A DNA stretch of 64,000 nucleotides from Erwinia sp. SLM-02 (GCF_037450285.1 NZ_JAQISN010000002.1:186001-250000); one strand, 5' to 3'. Shown: positions 10,293-19,089, counted from the first letter of the stretch. The notes: generated by a model not told the origin, from the letters alone. Made by a program: numbers and translations.

Positions 10293-10301
10293 ATTTTAGC
10301 A
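10293..10301 (-). promoter_or_regulatory. Extended -10 promoter for the speB leader
   Basis: On the minus strand TGCTAAAAT fits an extended -10 element (TGnTATAAT). Transcription would begin near 10286, giving a leader of about 130 nt that contains the terminator at 10207-10253. No good -35 hexamer is seen. Confidence 0.4.
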
Positions 10302-10365
10302 TGTTCAGGGGGAGGCGTGTGAAGCGCGTGCCCCATTCCATCCTAAAAAAACAAACTCCGGATAA

Positions 10366-10386
10366 AATAGTCAAAATATGACTATT
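10366..10386. promoter_or_regulatory. Palindrome upstream of the three-gene cassette
   Basis: AATAGTCA and TGACTATT flank a five-base spacer, 50 bp before the first cassette gene and within an AT-rich promoter-like stretch. This is the arrangement expected for a ribbon-helix-helix operator. Autoregulation by a downstream protein is inferred. Confidence 0.45.
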
Positions 10387-10435
10387 GACGAAGGCCAGAA
10401 ATGACTTCATACTCGTTTCATCACCTGGAGGCACG

Positions 10436-10738
10436 ATGAATCTGACACGACATGCTTACAAACGAATGAGCGAGAGACACATCCAGCAGGCTTTAATTGA
10501 TATCGCACTTAATTTTGGTTCAGATTCTGGCGATGGTGAAAAAGTCATTCTGGATAAAAAAACGATTACCGTCATGATGAGCAGATTATCCGGCATGCTA
10601 CAGCAGCTGGAGAAGCTGAAAGGACGCGGTGGACTCACGGTTGTTGAAGTGAATGAGCTGCTTGTCACGGCTTACTATAATAATTCGTTCGATGTTAAAA
10701 AGAGAAAAAACAACAATGAAAAACATTACGATCAATGA
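10436..10738 (+). CDS. Small DUF4258-like protein
   Basis: 100 residues. The start is the ATG at 10436, with CTGGAGG immediately upstream, rather than the ATG at 10385. The N-terminus RHAYKRMSERHI and the C-terminal LLVTAYYNN follow the DUF4258 pattern of His-Ala, Arg-Met, Arg and a terminal LVTAY strand. DUF4258 proteins are small, of unknown role, and often sit in toxin-antitoxin-like or mobile contexts. The gene overlaps the next by 23 bp in another frame, which suggests translational coupling. A toxin role is only a hypothesis. Confidence 0.7.
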   Translation: MNLTRHAYKRMSERHIQQALIDIALNFGSDSGDGEKVILDKKTITVMMSRLSGMLQQLEKLKGRGGLTVVEVNELLVTAYYNNSFDVKKRKNNNEKHYDQ

Positions 10739-11138
10739 AGAGCATTTTGGGTCGGGTTCTTTAGGTCAGACTAAAAATGCGCCAGCAAAACTGAATATCA
10801 AAATAAACAAGGTTGACCTGGCGGTTCTGGATGAGCTTGCCGTACTGACCGACGATACGCGTTCTCAGGTCGTTAATGCCGCAATCGAAGCGCTGGTTTA
10901 TAAATTCTTCAATCAGGATGTGGAAAATTTCGATACCCGCTACCTGCTGGCGTCAGAAGCGGATAAACGTAACCCTGAACTTAAAGATTCCCTGGCCATT
11001 GATAAAAGCTGGCTGTACGAAATCGATCCCAATGGACAGGTCGGGCAGGTAGAAAATAACTATTATCAGCAGCAGAATTTTTACTCACAAGAACATGATG
11101 ATATTAAATCTATCCTTTCCTCCAGCGTGAGAAAATAA
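10716..11138 (+). CDS. Ribbon-helix-helix-like protein, cassette gene 2
   Basis: 140 residues from the ATG at 10716 (MKNITINEEHFGSG). The segment KLNIKINKVDLAVLDELAVL followed by TRSQVVNAAIEALVYKF looks like the strand-helix-helix of an Arc/MetJ-type DNA-binding domain at about residues 24-68. The remainder is polar and Gln/Asn-rich (NNYYQQQNFYSQ). It could be the antitoxin or repressor partner of the DUF4258-like gene it overlaps. The stop is followed after one base by the next start, so all three are probably one transcript. Confidence 0.6.
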   Translation: MKNITINEEHFGSGSLGQTKNAPAKLNIKINKVDLAVLDELAVLTDDTRSQVVNAAIEALVYKFFNQDVENFDTRYLLASEADKRNPELKDSLAIDKSWLYEIDPNGQVGQVENNYYQQQNFYSQEHDDIKSILSSSVRK

Positions 11139-11139
11139 A

Positions 11140-11508
11140 ATGAAAAAACTCTCTCAGGTTATTAATGAACGTCTTGCCACCAGCAACAGCAGTGAATATG
11201 TCACTATCAGCTATCGACCCAATCATAAAGTCGCAGCCATGATCGATGTGATGTGTGATATTTACGGTCAGAACAAAGCAAATTTATTTCATGATAAAAT
11301 CAGCGAACTGCTGGCAGAGTACCTCCTGACGTCAAAGGAGAGCATCCCACTGATTAAACAAATTGCCGAAACCTACAGCGAAGACGAACTTTCCCGCTCC
11401 TGCATGGCAGATTTAATTGCACGAGATATCCTTTCTGTTTCCTGGTCAGCAGATGGGAAATTTAAAAAAGATCTGTCAGACAGGCTGAATACCGATAAGA
11501 AGTCATGA
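11140..11508 (+). CDS. Ribbon-helix-helix-like protein, cassette gene 3
   Basis: 122 residues. YVTISYRPNHKVAAMIDVMC and then GQNKANLFHDKISELLAEYL repeat the strand, helix, turn, helix layout of the preceding protein, so the two may be distant paralogues or a heterodimer. A C-terminal helical part (SRSCMADLIARDILSV) follows. The gene starts one base after gene 2 stops. I do not recognise a named family. The cassette has lower GC content than the flanking spe genes, consistent with transfer. Confidence 0.6.
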   Translation: MKKLSQVINERLATSNSSEYVTISYRPNHKVAAMIDVMCDIYGQNKANLFHDKISELLAEYLLTSKESIPLIKQIAETYSEDELSRSCMADLIARDILSVSWSADGKFKKDLSDRLNTDKKS

Positions 11509-11606
11509 TTTCACGCCAGACTCGATAAGCCTGACTGAACAGGAATGCAGGCGGCAGGATAAGATCCTGTTGAAGGAACGGCCTGCAAGCAACAGGCCCA
11601 GAATTC

Positions 11607-11635
11607 AGACCGGACGCGATACCCGCGCCCGGTCT
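11607..11635 (-). terminator. Hairpin downstream of speA
   Basis: AGACCGG/CCGGTCT stem with an inner GC-rich helix, between the convergent ends of cassette gene 3 and speA. There is no strong T-run on either strand, so it is a weak terminator candidate. Confidence 0.4.
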
Positions 11636-11645
11636 TCAGTCTTAA

Positions 11646-13622
11646 TTACTCGTCTTCTAAATAGGTGTAACCGTACAGACCCGCTTCGAACTCTTCCAGG
11701 AACTGCGCGCGCAGGTCGTCGTCGAGATCGCTTTCTTTAATCTGATTGCGGAAATGCGTCAGCAGCTCGTCAGGATTCAGCTGCACGTACTCCAGCATAT
11801 CCGCCACGGTATCCCCTTCATCGGACAGCTGAACTTCCACGCTGCCGTCGGAGAAGGCAAACACGTCCACCGCTTCGGTATCACCGAACAGGTTGTGCAT
11901 GTTGCCGAGGATCTCCTGATATGCCCCCACCATAAAGAAGCCCAGCATCGGTGGATTATCCACGTCGTACTGCGGCATCGGCATGGTGGTGGCAATACCG
12001 TCACCGTCCACGTAGTGATCGATGGTGCCGTCCGAGTCACAGGTGATATCCAGCAGCACCGCACGGCGCTCCGGCACCTTGTTCAGCCCTTCCAGCGGCA
12101 TCACCGGGAACAGCTGATCGATACCCCACGCGTCCGGCATTGACTGGAACAGTGAGAAATTGACGTAAATCTTATCCGCCATCCGCTCCTGCAGCTCATC
12201 GATAATCGGACGGTGCGCACGGTTGCTCGGGTCCAAATGCAGCTGAATATAGTTACAGATGCTGAGATACAGCTGCTCCGCCCAGGCGCGCTGGGTCAGA
12301 TCGTAGGTTCCCTGCGAATAACCGGTATGGATATCGTGCAGATCCATCTGGCTGTCGTGCAGCCACTCGCGCAGCGAACGACGGTTATTCGGCTCGTGCA
12401 TTTCCAGCCAGGTATCCCACATGCTGACGATCGGACGCGGGGCATCTTCGGCAGGCGGCTGCGGGGTACTGAACTCGTTGCGCTCCACGCCGATGATATT
12501 GGAAACCAGCACGGTATGGTGCGCGGTTACCGCACGACCGGACTCGGTGATCACCGTCGGGTGCGGCAGGTTGTGCTCTTCACAGGCATCACCAATCGCC
12601 CAGATAACGTTGTTGGCGTATTCGTTCAGGCCGTAGTTCACCGAGCAGTCGCTCTGGGAGCGCGTGCCTTCATAGTCAACGCCCAGACCACCGCCAACGT
12701 CAAAGCACTGAATATTTACGCCAAGCTTCGCCAGCTCAACGTAGAAACGTGCCGATTCGCGCACGCCGGTGGCAATATCACGGATATTGGCCATCTGCGA
12801 TCCCAGATGGAAGTGCAGCAGCTGCAGGCTTTCCATCCGACCCGCTTCACGCATGATCTCCACCAGCTTCAGCACCTGGGTCGCCGACAGACCAAACTTC
12901 GATTTCTCACCGCCGCTTGACTGCCACTTACCGGAGCCCTGTGAAGCCAGACGTGCACGAATACCGAGGCGCGGCACCACGTTCAGGCGTTCCGCCTCTT
13001 CCAGCACCAGCTGAACTTCGGTCATTTTTTCCAGCACCAGATAGACCTTGTGGCCCATCTTTTCGCCGATCAGCGCAAGGCGGATATATTCACGGTCTTT
13101 ATAGCCGTTACAGACGATCACTGAACGGGTCATCCCCGCGTGCGCCAGTACCGCCATCAGTTCGGCCTTGGAGCCGGCTTCCAGCCCCAGCGGTTCGCCG
13201 GAATTGATCAGTGATTCAATGACGCGCTTATGCTGGTTTACCTTAATCGGATAAACCAGGAAGTAGTCGCCGCGATAGCCATAGGACTCACGCGCGCGCT
13301 TGAACGCCGCGTTAATGGAACGCAGACGATGTTGCAGAATTTGGGGAAAGCAGAACAGCGCCGGTAAACGCTGGCCGTTGGCTTCGCGCTCTTTTACCAG
13401 CTTCGCCAGGTCAACGCGCGCTTCAGGGACATCCGGATCCGGGCAAACGCTGATATGGCCCAGTTCGTTGACGTCATAGTAGTTATTACCCCACCAGGCA
13501 ATATTGTAAGTACGCAGCATTTTGCTGGCTTCTTGATCGCTCATAGCCACCTCCTGCATGGAGCGGAGAACACCCTGTTCGCCCGCTGACGAACCCATTA
13601 CATTCTTTATGTCGTCAGACAT
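11646..13622 (-). CDS. speA: Biosynthetic arginine decarboxylase
   Basis: 658 residues, the same as E. coli SpeA when begun at [20 protein letters not shown]; an in-frame extension to 13694 lacks family support. It decarboxylates arginine to agmatine, the substrate of SpeB. The PLP lysine is K127 in YPIKVNQH, and the glycine-rich phosphate motif [13 protein letters not shown] is present. The alanine-racemase-like barrel and the C-terminal beta domain are complete. The E. coli protein exists in precursor and processed forms, which fits the signal-like N-terminal region. Confidence 0.97.
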   Translation of the reverse strand: MSDDIKNVMGSSAGEQGVLRSMQEVAMSDQEASKMLRTYNIAWWGNNYYDVNELGHISVCPDPDVPEARVDLAKLVKEREANGQRLPALFCFPQILQHRLRSINAAFKRARESYGYRGDYFLVYPIKVNQHKRVIESLINSGEPLGLEAGSKAELMAVLAHAGMTRSVIVCNGYKDREYIRLALIGEKMGHKVYLVLEKMTEVQLVLEEAERLNVVPRLGIRARLASQGSGKWQSSGGEKSKFGLSATQVLKLVEIMREAGRMESLQLLHFHLGSQMANIRDIATGVRESARFYVELAKLGVNIQCFDVGGGLGVDYEGTRSQSDCSVNYGLNEYANNVIWAIGDACEEHNLPHPTVITESGRAVTAHHTVLVSNIIGVERNEFSTPQPPAEDAPRPIVSMWDTWLEMHEPNNRRSLREWLHDSQMDLHDIHTGYSQGTYDLTQRAWAEQLYLSICNYIQLHLDPSNRAHRPIIDELQERMADKIYVNFSLFQSMPDAWGIDQLFPVMPLEGLNKVPERRAVLLDITCDSDGTIDHYVDGDGIATTMPMPQYDVDNPPMLGFFMVGAYQEILGNMHNLFGDTEAVDVFAFSDGSVEVQLSDEGDTVADMLEYVQLNPDELLTHFRNQIKESDLDDDLRAQFLEEFEAGLYGYTYLEDE

Positions 13623-14272
13623 TGCGAACCTCAAATTGTAGTAGTGCAAAACAGCAAGCCGCCGCAGAATGCGTCTGCGACGATAATCCATCAATTACCG
13701 GGGTGTTCAGTCTGGCAGACTGAAGTGCCGCTAAAATCGGTTTCTGAAGTATAACATCGTAAAACACGTCGCGGACTCCGTATAACGGGTCAAAAAACCA
13801 ATAGAGACAACTCTCAGGTAAATCTGAGAGAACCTGGTCACAACGTCAGAAGCAGATTAGCCGGCGCTGGTGTCGGGATTATTACCAACACGCACAAAAC
13901 TTCGGCGAACTGTACAGGGAGTCGTACCGCATGAGGGGAAATTGAACACGCCGGGATGGCGTAACTGAACGAGTGAAACACCGTGGTTCATTACTGTTGT
14001 CACCTCCACACACACCGACCGGCGCGTGGAAAAACCAAAACTGCGGGTGAATGCCAGCGCGTATTTTTTCATTGCTGGCGGGTCAGTTGCGTGCCTCAAA
14101 ACATGCTTAAAGGCAGCGCCGTTTTATACAGCGACGTGACTAAAATTGCAAAATCTAAATGTGGCGGTTGGGATATCTGTCAGGATAATTTTCCACTTTT
14201 TACAAATGATAAAACTCTCACCGGTAAAAAATGCTGGCAATCCGCTTAACGTGTAACCTAAAATAGCCATCC
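13623..14272. other. speA-metK divergent spacer, left part
   Basis: It holds the speA promoter and leader. A perfect 7 bp hairpin (CTCTCAG at 13811-13817 with CTGAGAG at 13824-13830) lies about 190 bp upstream of speA. A minus-strand frame at 13857-14099 gives an 80-residue peptide that I do not recognise and do not call. E. coli has yqgB and yqgD here; I could not match either. Confidence 0.5.
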
Positions 14273-14312
14273 AGATGTTAATCCATCTATACTGGTTAAC
14301 TTCTAAGCGTCT
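14273..14312. promoter_or_regulatory. MetJ operator: five tandem met boxes
   Basis: Five consecutive 8-mers tile the stretch without gaps: AGATGTTA, ATCCATCT, ATACTGGT, TAACTTCT, AAGCGTCT. Most keep five or six of the eight AGACGTCT consensus positions. metK is a classic MetJ-SAM target in E. coli, and this array lies 174-213 bp before its ATG, overlapping the likely promoter. Confidence 0.8.
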
Positions 14313-14485
14313 TTGATTTACCCCCGTAACTACGGGGACGATATCCCTGAAAAGGATACTCACTGCTCATGGCTTTGCCTGAGGGGGGCGCTAAGAACAG
14401 ATATATGCCCTGAATTTCAGGCTCATCTCCAGTTTTTGCGCTATGCAGTCGATCTTCAACCCGTATTAGTAAGGTAAAGAATATA

Positions 14486-15640
14486 ATGGCTAAACACCTG
14501 TTTACTTCCGAGTCCGTATCAGAAGGACATCCTGATAAAATCGCCGACCAGATTTCCGATGCCGTGCTCGATGCAATTCTCGAGCAGGATCCGAAAGCAC
14601 GCGTGGCCTGCGAAACCTATGTAAAAACCGGCATGGTGCTGGTTGGTGGTGAAATTACCACCAGTGCATGGGTTGATATCGAAGAGATCACCCGTCAAAC
14701 CGTGCGCGATATCGGCTATGTTCATTCCGATATGGGCTTTGATGCCAACTCCTGCGCGGTACTGAGCGCAATTGGCAAACAGTCGCCTGACATTAACCAG
14801 GGCGTTGACCGTACCGACCCGCTGGAGCAGGGTGCCGGCGACCAGGGCCTGATGTTTGGCTATGCGACTAACGAAACCGACGTACTGATGCCCGCCCCGG
14901 TGACTTATGCGCACCGTCTGGTTCAGCGTCAGTCAGAAGTGCGTAAAAGCGGCAGCCTGCCGTGGCTGCGCCCGGATGCGAAAAGCCAGATCACCTTCCA
15001 GTACGATGACGGCAAAATTGTCGGTATCGATGCGGTTGTGCTTTCTACTCAGCATTCTGAAGACATCTCGCAGAAAGACCTGCAGGAAGCGGTGATGGAA
15101 GAGATCATCAAGCCGGTTCTGCCCGCTGAGTGGATCAACGCCAGCACCAAATACCACATCAACCCGACCGGCCGTTTCGTTATCGGTGGCCCGATGGGTG
15201 ACTGTGGCCTGACCGGTCGTAAAATCATCGTTGATACCTACGGCGGCATGGCACGTCACGGCGGCGGTGCGTTTTCCGGTAAAGATCCATCAAAAGTTGA
15301 CCGTTCAGCGGCATACGCGGCGCGTTACGTAGCGAAAAACATCGTCGCTGCCGGCCTGGCCGACCGCTGTGAGATTCAGGTTTCCTATGCTATCGGCGTT
15401 GCAGAGCCAACCTCAATCATGGTGGAAACGTTCGGGACTGAGAAAGTCTCTACCGAGCAGCTGACGCTGCTGGTGCGCGAGTTCTTCGATCTGCGCCCAT
15501 ATGGTCTGATTCAGATGCTGGATCTGCTGCACCCGATCTACCGCGAAACCGCGGCATACGGTCACTTTGGTCGTGAGCATTTCCCATGGGAAAAAACCGA
15601 CAAAGCTGCCGTGCTGCGTGATGCTGCCGGTCTGAAATAA
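14486..15640 (+). CDS. metK: S-adenosylmethionine synthetase
   Basis: 384 residues, equal to E. coli MetK. It makes S-adenosylmethionine from ATP and methionine. The N-terminal [20 protein letters not shown], the [12 protein letters not shown] hexapeptide region and the [17 protein letters not shown]-loop-like motif are intact. It has a long leader (the MetJ boxes end 173 bp upstream) that includes a CCCCG/CGGGG hairpin near 14320-14336, and a terminator downstream. Confidence 0.98.
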   Translation: MAKHLFTSESVSEGHPDKIADQISDAVLDAILEQDPKARVACETYVKTGMVLVGGEITTSAWVDIEEITRQTVRDIGYVHSDMGFDANSCAVLSAIGKQSPDINQGVDRTDPLEQGAGDQGLMFGYATNETDVLMPAPVTYAHRLVQRQSEVRKSGSLPWLRPDAKSQITFQYDDGKIVGIDAVVLSTQHSEDISQKDLQEAVMEEIIKPVLPAEWINASTKYHINPTGRFVIGGPMGDCGLTGRKIIVDTYGGMARHGGGAFSGKDPSKVDRSAAYAARYVAKNIVAAGLADRCEIQVSYAIGVAEPTSIMVETFGTEKVSTEQLTLLVREFFDLRPYGLIQMLDLLHPIYRETAAYGHFGREHFPWEKTDKAAVLRDAAGLK

Positions 15641-15692
15641 GTCTTTCTTCGTTACGCTGAGGGTGCTTTCGGGTTAGCCCTCCAGTGAGATA

Positions 15693-15724
15693 AAGCCGCC
15701 GTCTTGTAGATGGCGGTTTTTTTT
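15693..15724 (+). terminator. Rho-independent terminator after metK
   Basis: AAGCCGCC pairs with GGCGGTTT (one G-U pair) around an 11-base loop and is followed by eight T residues, about 50 bp past the metK stop. Confidence 0.9.
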
Positions 15725-15742
15725 GGCCTGTGCGGGGGTGAG

Positions 15743-15877
15743 CAGCCTCTGCTGCAGGAACCGGGCGTTCCTGATATCGATTTTTGGTGCCTTTGCGGGT
15801 GACCAGCCTCTGCCGCGGGTACCGGGCGGTCCTGAAATCCTTTTTGGTGCCTTCGCTGTATCGTTTGTGCAGGTGCC
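15743..15877. repeat. Two tandem end-fragments of the palindromic element
   Basis: CAGCCTCTG begins at 15743 and 15804, and both copies continue with close variants of GGGTACCGGGCGGTCCTG and then TTTTTGGTGCCTT. They match the left end of the complete element that starts at 15878 with CAGCCTCTG. Start-to-start spacings are 61 and 74 bp. They look like solo ends or truncated copies stacked against the full element. Confidence 0.75.
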
Positions 15878-16075
15878 CAGCCTCTGCGGCGGGTACCGGG
15901 CGGTCCTCGCGCCACGCTTCGCGTGGTGCCTTCGGCTTCAGCATCCGGCCTGCCGGACCGGCGAAGACGGGCGTCCTGCCCGGCTTCGCCTGACGCCAGC
16001 ATCCCTGCTGGCGTCTCCTGGCCTGCTGCCTACGCCTTTGCGCTGCGTATTGCCCGGTACCCGCCGCAGAGGCTG
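15878..16075. repeat. 198 bp palindromic element, copy A
   Basis: Perfect 24 bp terminal inverted repeats at 15878-15901 and 16052-16075 (outer end CAGCCTCTGCGGCGGG). Three internal hairpins lie at 15910-15928 (CGCCACGC/GCGTGGTG), 15963-15987 (GAAG and CGGGC pairing with GCCCG and CTTC) and 15992-16015 (GACGCCAGC/GCTGGCGTC). No protein is encoded. Copy B at 16475-16673 has the same parts in reverse orientation at nearly identical spacing. Confidence 0.85.
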
Positions 16076-16474
16076 TTCCCCTTTTTCTTCCGGATCGCGG
16101 TTATAAAAAACATTATTCGTGGGTTGAAATGGCGGGGGCTCCAGAATTTTCCTGTCCATAATCTATAGAAACGATCATCTATCAGCTTTAGCGATGAGCT
16201 GTTTTAAGCAGCCTTCAGCTGACATCAGAAAACGCACTAAAGGTACCTTTGACAGACAACAATGCAATCACCACGCAGACTGGCAGTTTCACCGAACGGG
16301 CAATCCACATCGCTGAATGCAGAGTGAACGCAGGGATTCAAATCACCTACGCTTCTTTTATCAGAACGTTTATCTCTTGCGTTCAGACATATCTGGACTT
16401 CAACCTGCCCCCTCCATCAAGCATCGTGCTCGCTGTCTATCGCATCTGACATGCATTGCAGAAGCATCACAGCA
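16076..16474. other. Spacer between the two palindromic elements
   Basis: No supported gene. Two short overlapping plus-strand frames (66 and 96 codons) run across 16249-16607, but their products are not recognisable and one continues into copy B. Confidence 0.5.
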
Positions 16475-16673
16475 GGCTGGCTGGTCCCCCGCCCGGATAA
16501 TCCGCAGCGCTGAGCGAAGAGAGGAAGCCAGGATTCGGCCGCATGGACGCGGCCGAAAGACAAAGTCGGGCCATGGACGGCCCGTCTTTGGCGGTCCGGC
16601 AGGCTGACGAACGCAGGGAGGGCACCACGCAAAGCGTGGCGTGAGGACCATCCGGGCGGGGGACCAGCCAGCC
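16475..16673. repeat. 199 bp palindromic element, copy B
   Basis: Perfect 24 bp terminal inverted repeats at 16475-16498 and 16650-16673 (outer end GGCTGGCTGGTCCCCC). Internal hairpins lie at 16534-16557 (TTCGGCCGC/GCGGCCGAA), 16561-16590 (12 bp with one mismatch) and 16623-16641. Read in reverse it aligns with copy A through shared blocks such as GCCTGCCGGACCG and the CGCCACGCTT hairpin, but its outer repeats and third stem have different sequence. Confidence 0.85.
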
Positions 16674-16718
16674 AGCGTCATCGCCATAGCAACAAACACA
16701 CATCAGCAATGTTCCCAT

Positions 16719-16753
16719 CCCGCAACCCGCAACCCGCAACCCGCAACCCGCAA
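16719..16753. repeat. (CCCGCAA)5 tandem repeat
   Basis: Five perfect heptamer copies followed by CC, 45 bp after palindromic copy B and about 360 bp before galP. It may be length-variable between strains. Confidence 0.9.
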
Positions 16754-16808
16754 CCAAAAATTAACACCCACACAACCAATCAGACTAAAAGTAATCCCAC
16801 ACGCTAAA

Positions 16809-16824
16809 TTGGTACCGATTACAC
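16809..16824. promoter_or_regulatory. Distal GalR/GalS operator-like half site
   Basis: TTGGTACCGATTACAC keeps the right half and core of the galactose operator (GTGTAANCGNTTNCAC) with three mismatches on the left. It lies 203 bp, centre to centre, upstream of the perfect operator and could support looping. Confidence 0.5.
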
Positions 16825-17011
16825 AAATAAAAACCCTATATTTCTGACATTTAAGACATCAACCGATTGCTTAAAATGTACAAATTATTATATTTTCAGA
16901 AACATCTGGCAAAGATTAATCACAGCGAGACTAAACACGACAAAACATCGTTAAATACTGATTAAATGGCCGGTTTATGCACCCTGCCTAAGCTTTAACC
17001 CACCACAACAA

Positions 17012-17027
17012 GTGTAACCGATTACAC
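17012..17027. promoter_or_regulatory. GalR/GalS operator for galP
   Basis: GTGTAACCGATTACAC matches the galactose operator consensus at every defined position. It lies about 85 bp upstream of the galP ATG and just upstream of a CRP-like site. Confidence 0.88.
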
Positions 17028-17030
17028 TGA

Positions 17031-17046
17031 TGTGACCTAACGCACA
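17031..17046. promoter_or_regulatory. CRP site-like sequence upstream of galP
   Basis: TGTGA, six bases, GCACA: nine of ten conserved CRP positions. It begins three bases after the GalR operator. Combined CRP activation and GalR/GalS repression is known for galP in E. coli. Confidence 0.65.
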
Positions 17047-17109
17047 GTCTGATGGAAGCAGGTTGTCTAACATTGACAGCAACAATAAGCAGTCATTAAT
17101 GGAGGCATC

Positions 17110-18507
17110 ATGCCTGGAAAAAAAACTCACAGCAGAACATCGAACAAGGCTATGACCCTGTTCGTCTGTTTCCTTGCTGCTCTGGCCGGCCTGCTGTTTG
17201 GCCTGGATATTGGCGTGATCGCCGGTGCCCTGCCCTTTATCTCGAAAGATTTTAACGTCACCCCACATCAGCAGGAGTGGATCGTCAGCTCTATGATGTT
17301 TGGTGCCGCCATTGGTGCCATCGGCAGCGGCTGGCTGTCGTCTTATCTTGGCCGTAAAAAAAGCCTGATGATCGGCGCGGTGCTGTTTGTTATCGGTTCG
17401 CTCTGGTCTGCCTTTGCGCCTAATCCGGAAATGCTGATTGTCGCCCGCGTTCTGCTCGGTCTGGCGGTTGGCGTGGCGTCCTACACCGCGCCACTGTATC
17501 TGTCTGAGATCGCCCCGGAAAAAATTCGTGGCAGCATGATTTCGCTGTACCAGCTGATGATTACCATCGGTATTCTGGGCGCATACCTCTCCGATACCGC
17601 CTTCAGCTACAGCGGCGAATGGCGCTGGATGCTCGGCGTGATCACCATCCCAGCACTGCTGCTGCTGGTGGGCGTGTTCTTTCTGCCGAACAGCCCACGC
17701 TGGCTGGCGGCGAAAGGCAACTTCCGCGATGCCCAGCGCGTGCTGGATCGCCTGCGCGATACCAGCGAGCAGGCAAAACGTGAGCTGGATGAAATCCGCG
17801 AAAGCCTGAAGATCAAGCAGTCCGGCTGGGAGCTGTTTAAAGACAACAGCAACTTCCGCCGTGCGGTGTGGCTCGGTATTCTGCTGCAGGTGATGCAGCA
17901 GTTCACCGGCATGAACGTGATCATGTACTATGCGCCAAAAATCTTTGAAATTGCCGGTTTTGCCAACACCACGCAGCAGATGTGGGGTACGGTCATCGTC
18001 GGTCTGGTTAACGTACTGGCGACGTTTATCGCTATCGGTCTGGTGGACCGCTGGGGCCGTAAGCCAACGCTCATCCTCGGCTTTATGGTGATGGCGCTGG
18101 GCATGGGTATTCTCGGCACCATGCTGCACATCGGTATCAACTCCCCGACGGCGCAGTACTTCGCTATCGGTATGCTGCTGATGTTTATCGTTGGTTTTGC
18201 TATGAGCGCCGGTCCACTGATCTGGGTACTGTGTTCTGAAATTCAGCCGCTGAAAGGCCGCGATTTCGGCATCACCGTCTCGACCACCACCAACTGGATC
18301 GCCAACATGATCGTCGGGGCCACCTTCCTGACCATGCTGAATACGCTGGGTAACGCCAACACCTTCTGGGTGTATGCCGCACTCAACCTGTTCTTTATCG
18401 TGCTGACGCTGTGCCTGATCCCGGAAACCAAAGGCGTTTCTCTGGAACACATCGAACGCAATCTGCTGAGCGGTAAAAAACTGCGTGATATCGGTTCCCG
18501 CGATTGA
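17110..18507 (+). CDS. galP: Galactose-proton symporter
   Basis: 465 residues with 12 predicted membrane helices, MFS sugar-porter family, inner membrane. It imports D-galactose and glucose with a proton. Family motifs are present: GRKKSL after TM2, PESPR-type motif as PNSPRWL near the central loop, DRWGRKPT in the second half and PETKGVSLE at the C-terminus. The ATG follows GGAGG by a suitable distance. GalR and CRP sites lie upstream and a terminator downstream. Confidence 0.95.
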   Translation: MPGKKTHSRTSNKAMTLFVCFLAALAGLLFGLDIGVIAGALPFISKDFNVTPHQQEWIVSSMMFGAAIGAIGSGWLSSYLGRKKSLMIGAVLFVIGSLWSAFAPNPEMLIVARVLLGLAVGVASYTAPLYLSEIAPEKIRGSMISLYQLMITIGILGAYLSDTAFSYSGEWRWMLGVITIPALLLLVGVFFLPNSPRWLAAKGNFRDAQRVLDRLRDTSEQAKRELDEIRESLKIKQSGWELFKDNSNFRRAVWLGILLQVMQQFTGMNVIMYYAPKIFEIAGFANTTQQMWGTVIVGLVNVLATFIAIGLVDRWGRKPTLILGFMVMALGMGILGTMLHIGINSPTAQYFAIGMLLMFIVGFAMSAGPLIWVLCSEIQPLKGRDFGITVSTTTNWIANMIVGATFLTMLNTLGNANTFWVYAALNLFFIVLTLCLIPETKGVSLEHIERNLLSGKKLRDIGSRD

Positions 18508-18514
18508 TAACGCC

Positions 18515-18541
18515 ACGGCCGGAGCAATCCGGCCGTCTTAT
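18515..18541 (+). terminator. Rho-independent terminator after galP
   Basis: Perfect 8 bp stem ACGGCCGG/CCGGCCGT with loop AGCAAT, then CTTATTGCTT, eight bases past the galP stop. Confidence 0.75.
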
Positions 18542-18576
18542 TGCTTCTCTCTTCCCGCCACCGTATTCTCTGCACT

Positions 18577-19089
18577 ATGAAATCCCAACGACTTCCCATC
18601 GCCCTGCAGCAGTCCGTTATGCGCACGCTGCGTGAAAAACTGCGGCTGGCCAATCAGCGTCTGGAACGCGACTATCCCGAACCTCAGCTGGTTTATCAGC
18701 AGCGCGGCACGGCGGCAGGGACAGCCTGGCTGCAAAGCTGGGAAATTCGCCTGAATCCGGTGCTGCTGCTGGAAAATCAGCAGGCGTTTATTGATGAAGT
18801 GGTTCCACATGAGCTGGCGCATTTGCTGGTCTGGAAGCATTTTGGCCGCGTGGCCCCCCACGGCAAAGAGTGGAAATGGATGATGGAGAGCGTACTGGAG
18901 GTTCCGGCCCGCCGCACGCATCAGTTCGCTATCGCTTCCGTGCGCAGCCAGGCTTTCCCCTATCGCTGCCGCTGTCAGCAGCATCAGCTCACCATCCGGC
19001 GACATAATCGCGTGGTTCGCGGCGACAGCGAATATCGCTGCCTGCACTGCGGAGACATTTTGCAGCCCGGTGAATTCAAAAGCGCTTAA
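18577..19089 (+). CDS. sprT: SprT family protein
   Basis: 170 residues from [12 protein letters not shown], which matches the E. coli start; an upstream in-frame ATG at 18541 lies in the galP terminator and is unlikely. It has a zinc metallopeptidase-like motif PHELAH (H78, E79, H82) and a C-terminal zinc-ribbon (CRCQQH and CLHC). The family resembles eukaryotic Spartan/SPRTN, but the bacterial function is unsettled. It lies between galP and endA as in E. coli. Confidence 0.94.
   Translation: MKSQRLPIALQQSVMRTLREKLRLANQRLERDYPEPQLVYQQRGTAAGTAWLQSWEIRLNPVLLLENQQAFIDEVVPHELAHLLVWKHFGRVAPHGKEWKWMMESVLEVPARRTHQFAIASVRSQAFPYRCRCQQHQLTIRRHNRVVRGDSEYRCLHCGDILQPGEFKSA

Noticed and set aside
13857..14099. 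80-codon minus-strand frame as a yqgB/yqgD equivalent
   Set aside because: No match to the YqgB sequence I remember and no clear ribosome-binding site.
16975..18516. 513-codon minus-strand frame opposite galP
   Set aside because: Entirely antisense to a clear transporter gene; product is His/Gln-rich shadow sequence without a domain.
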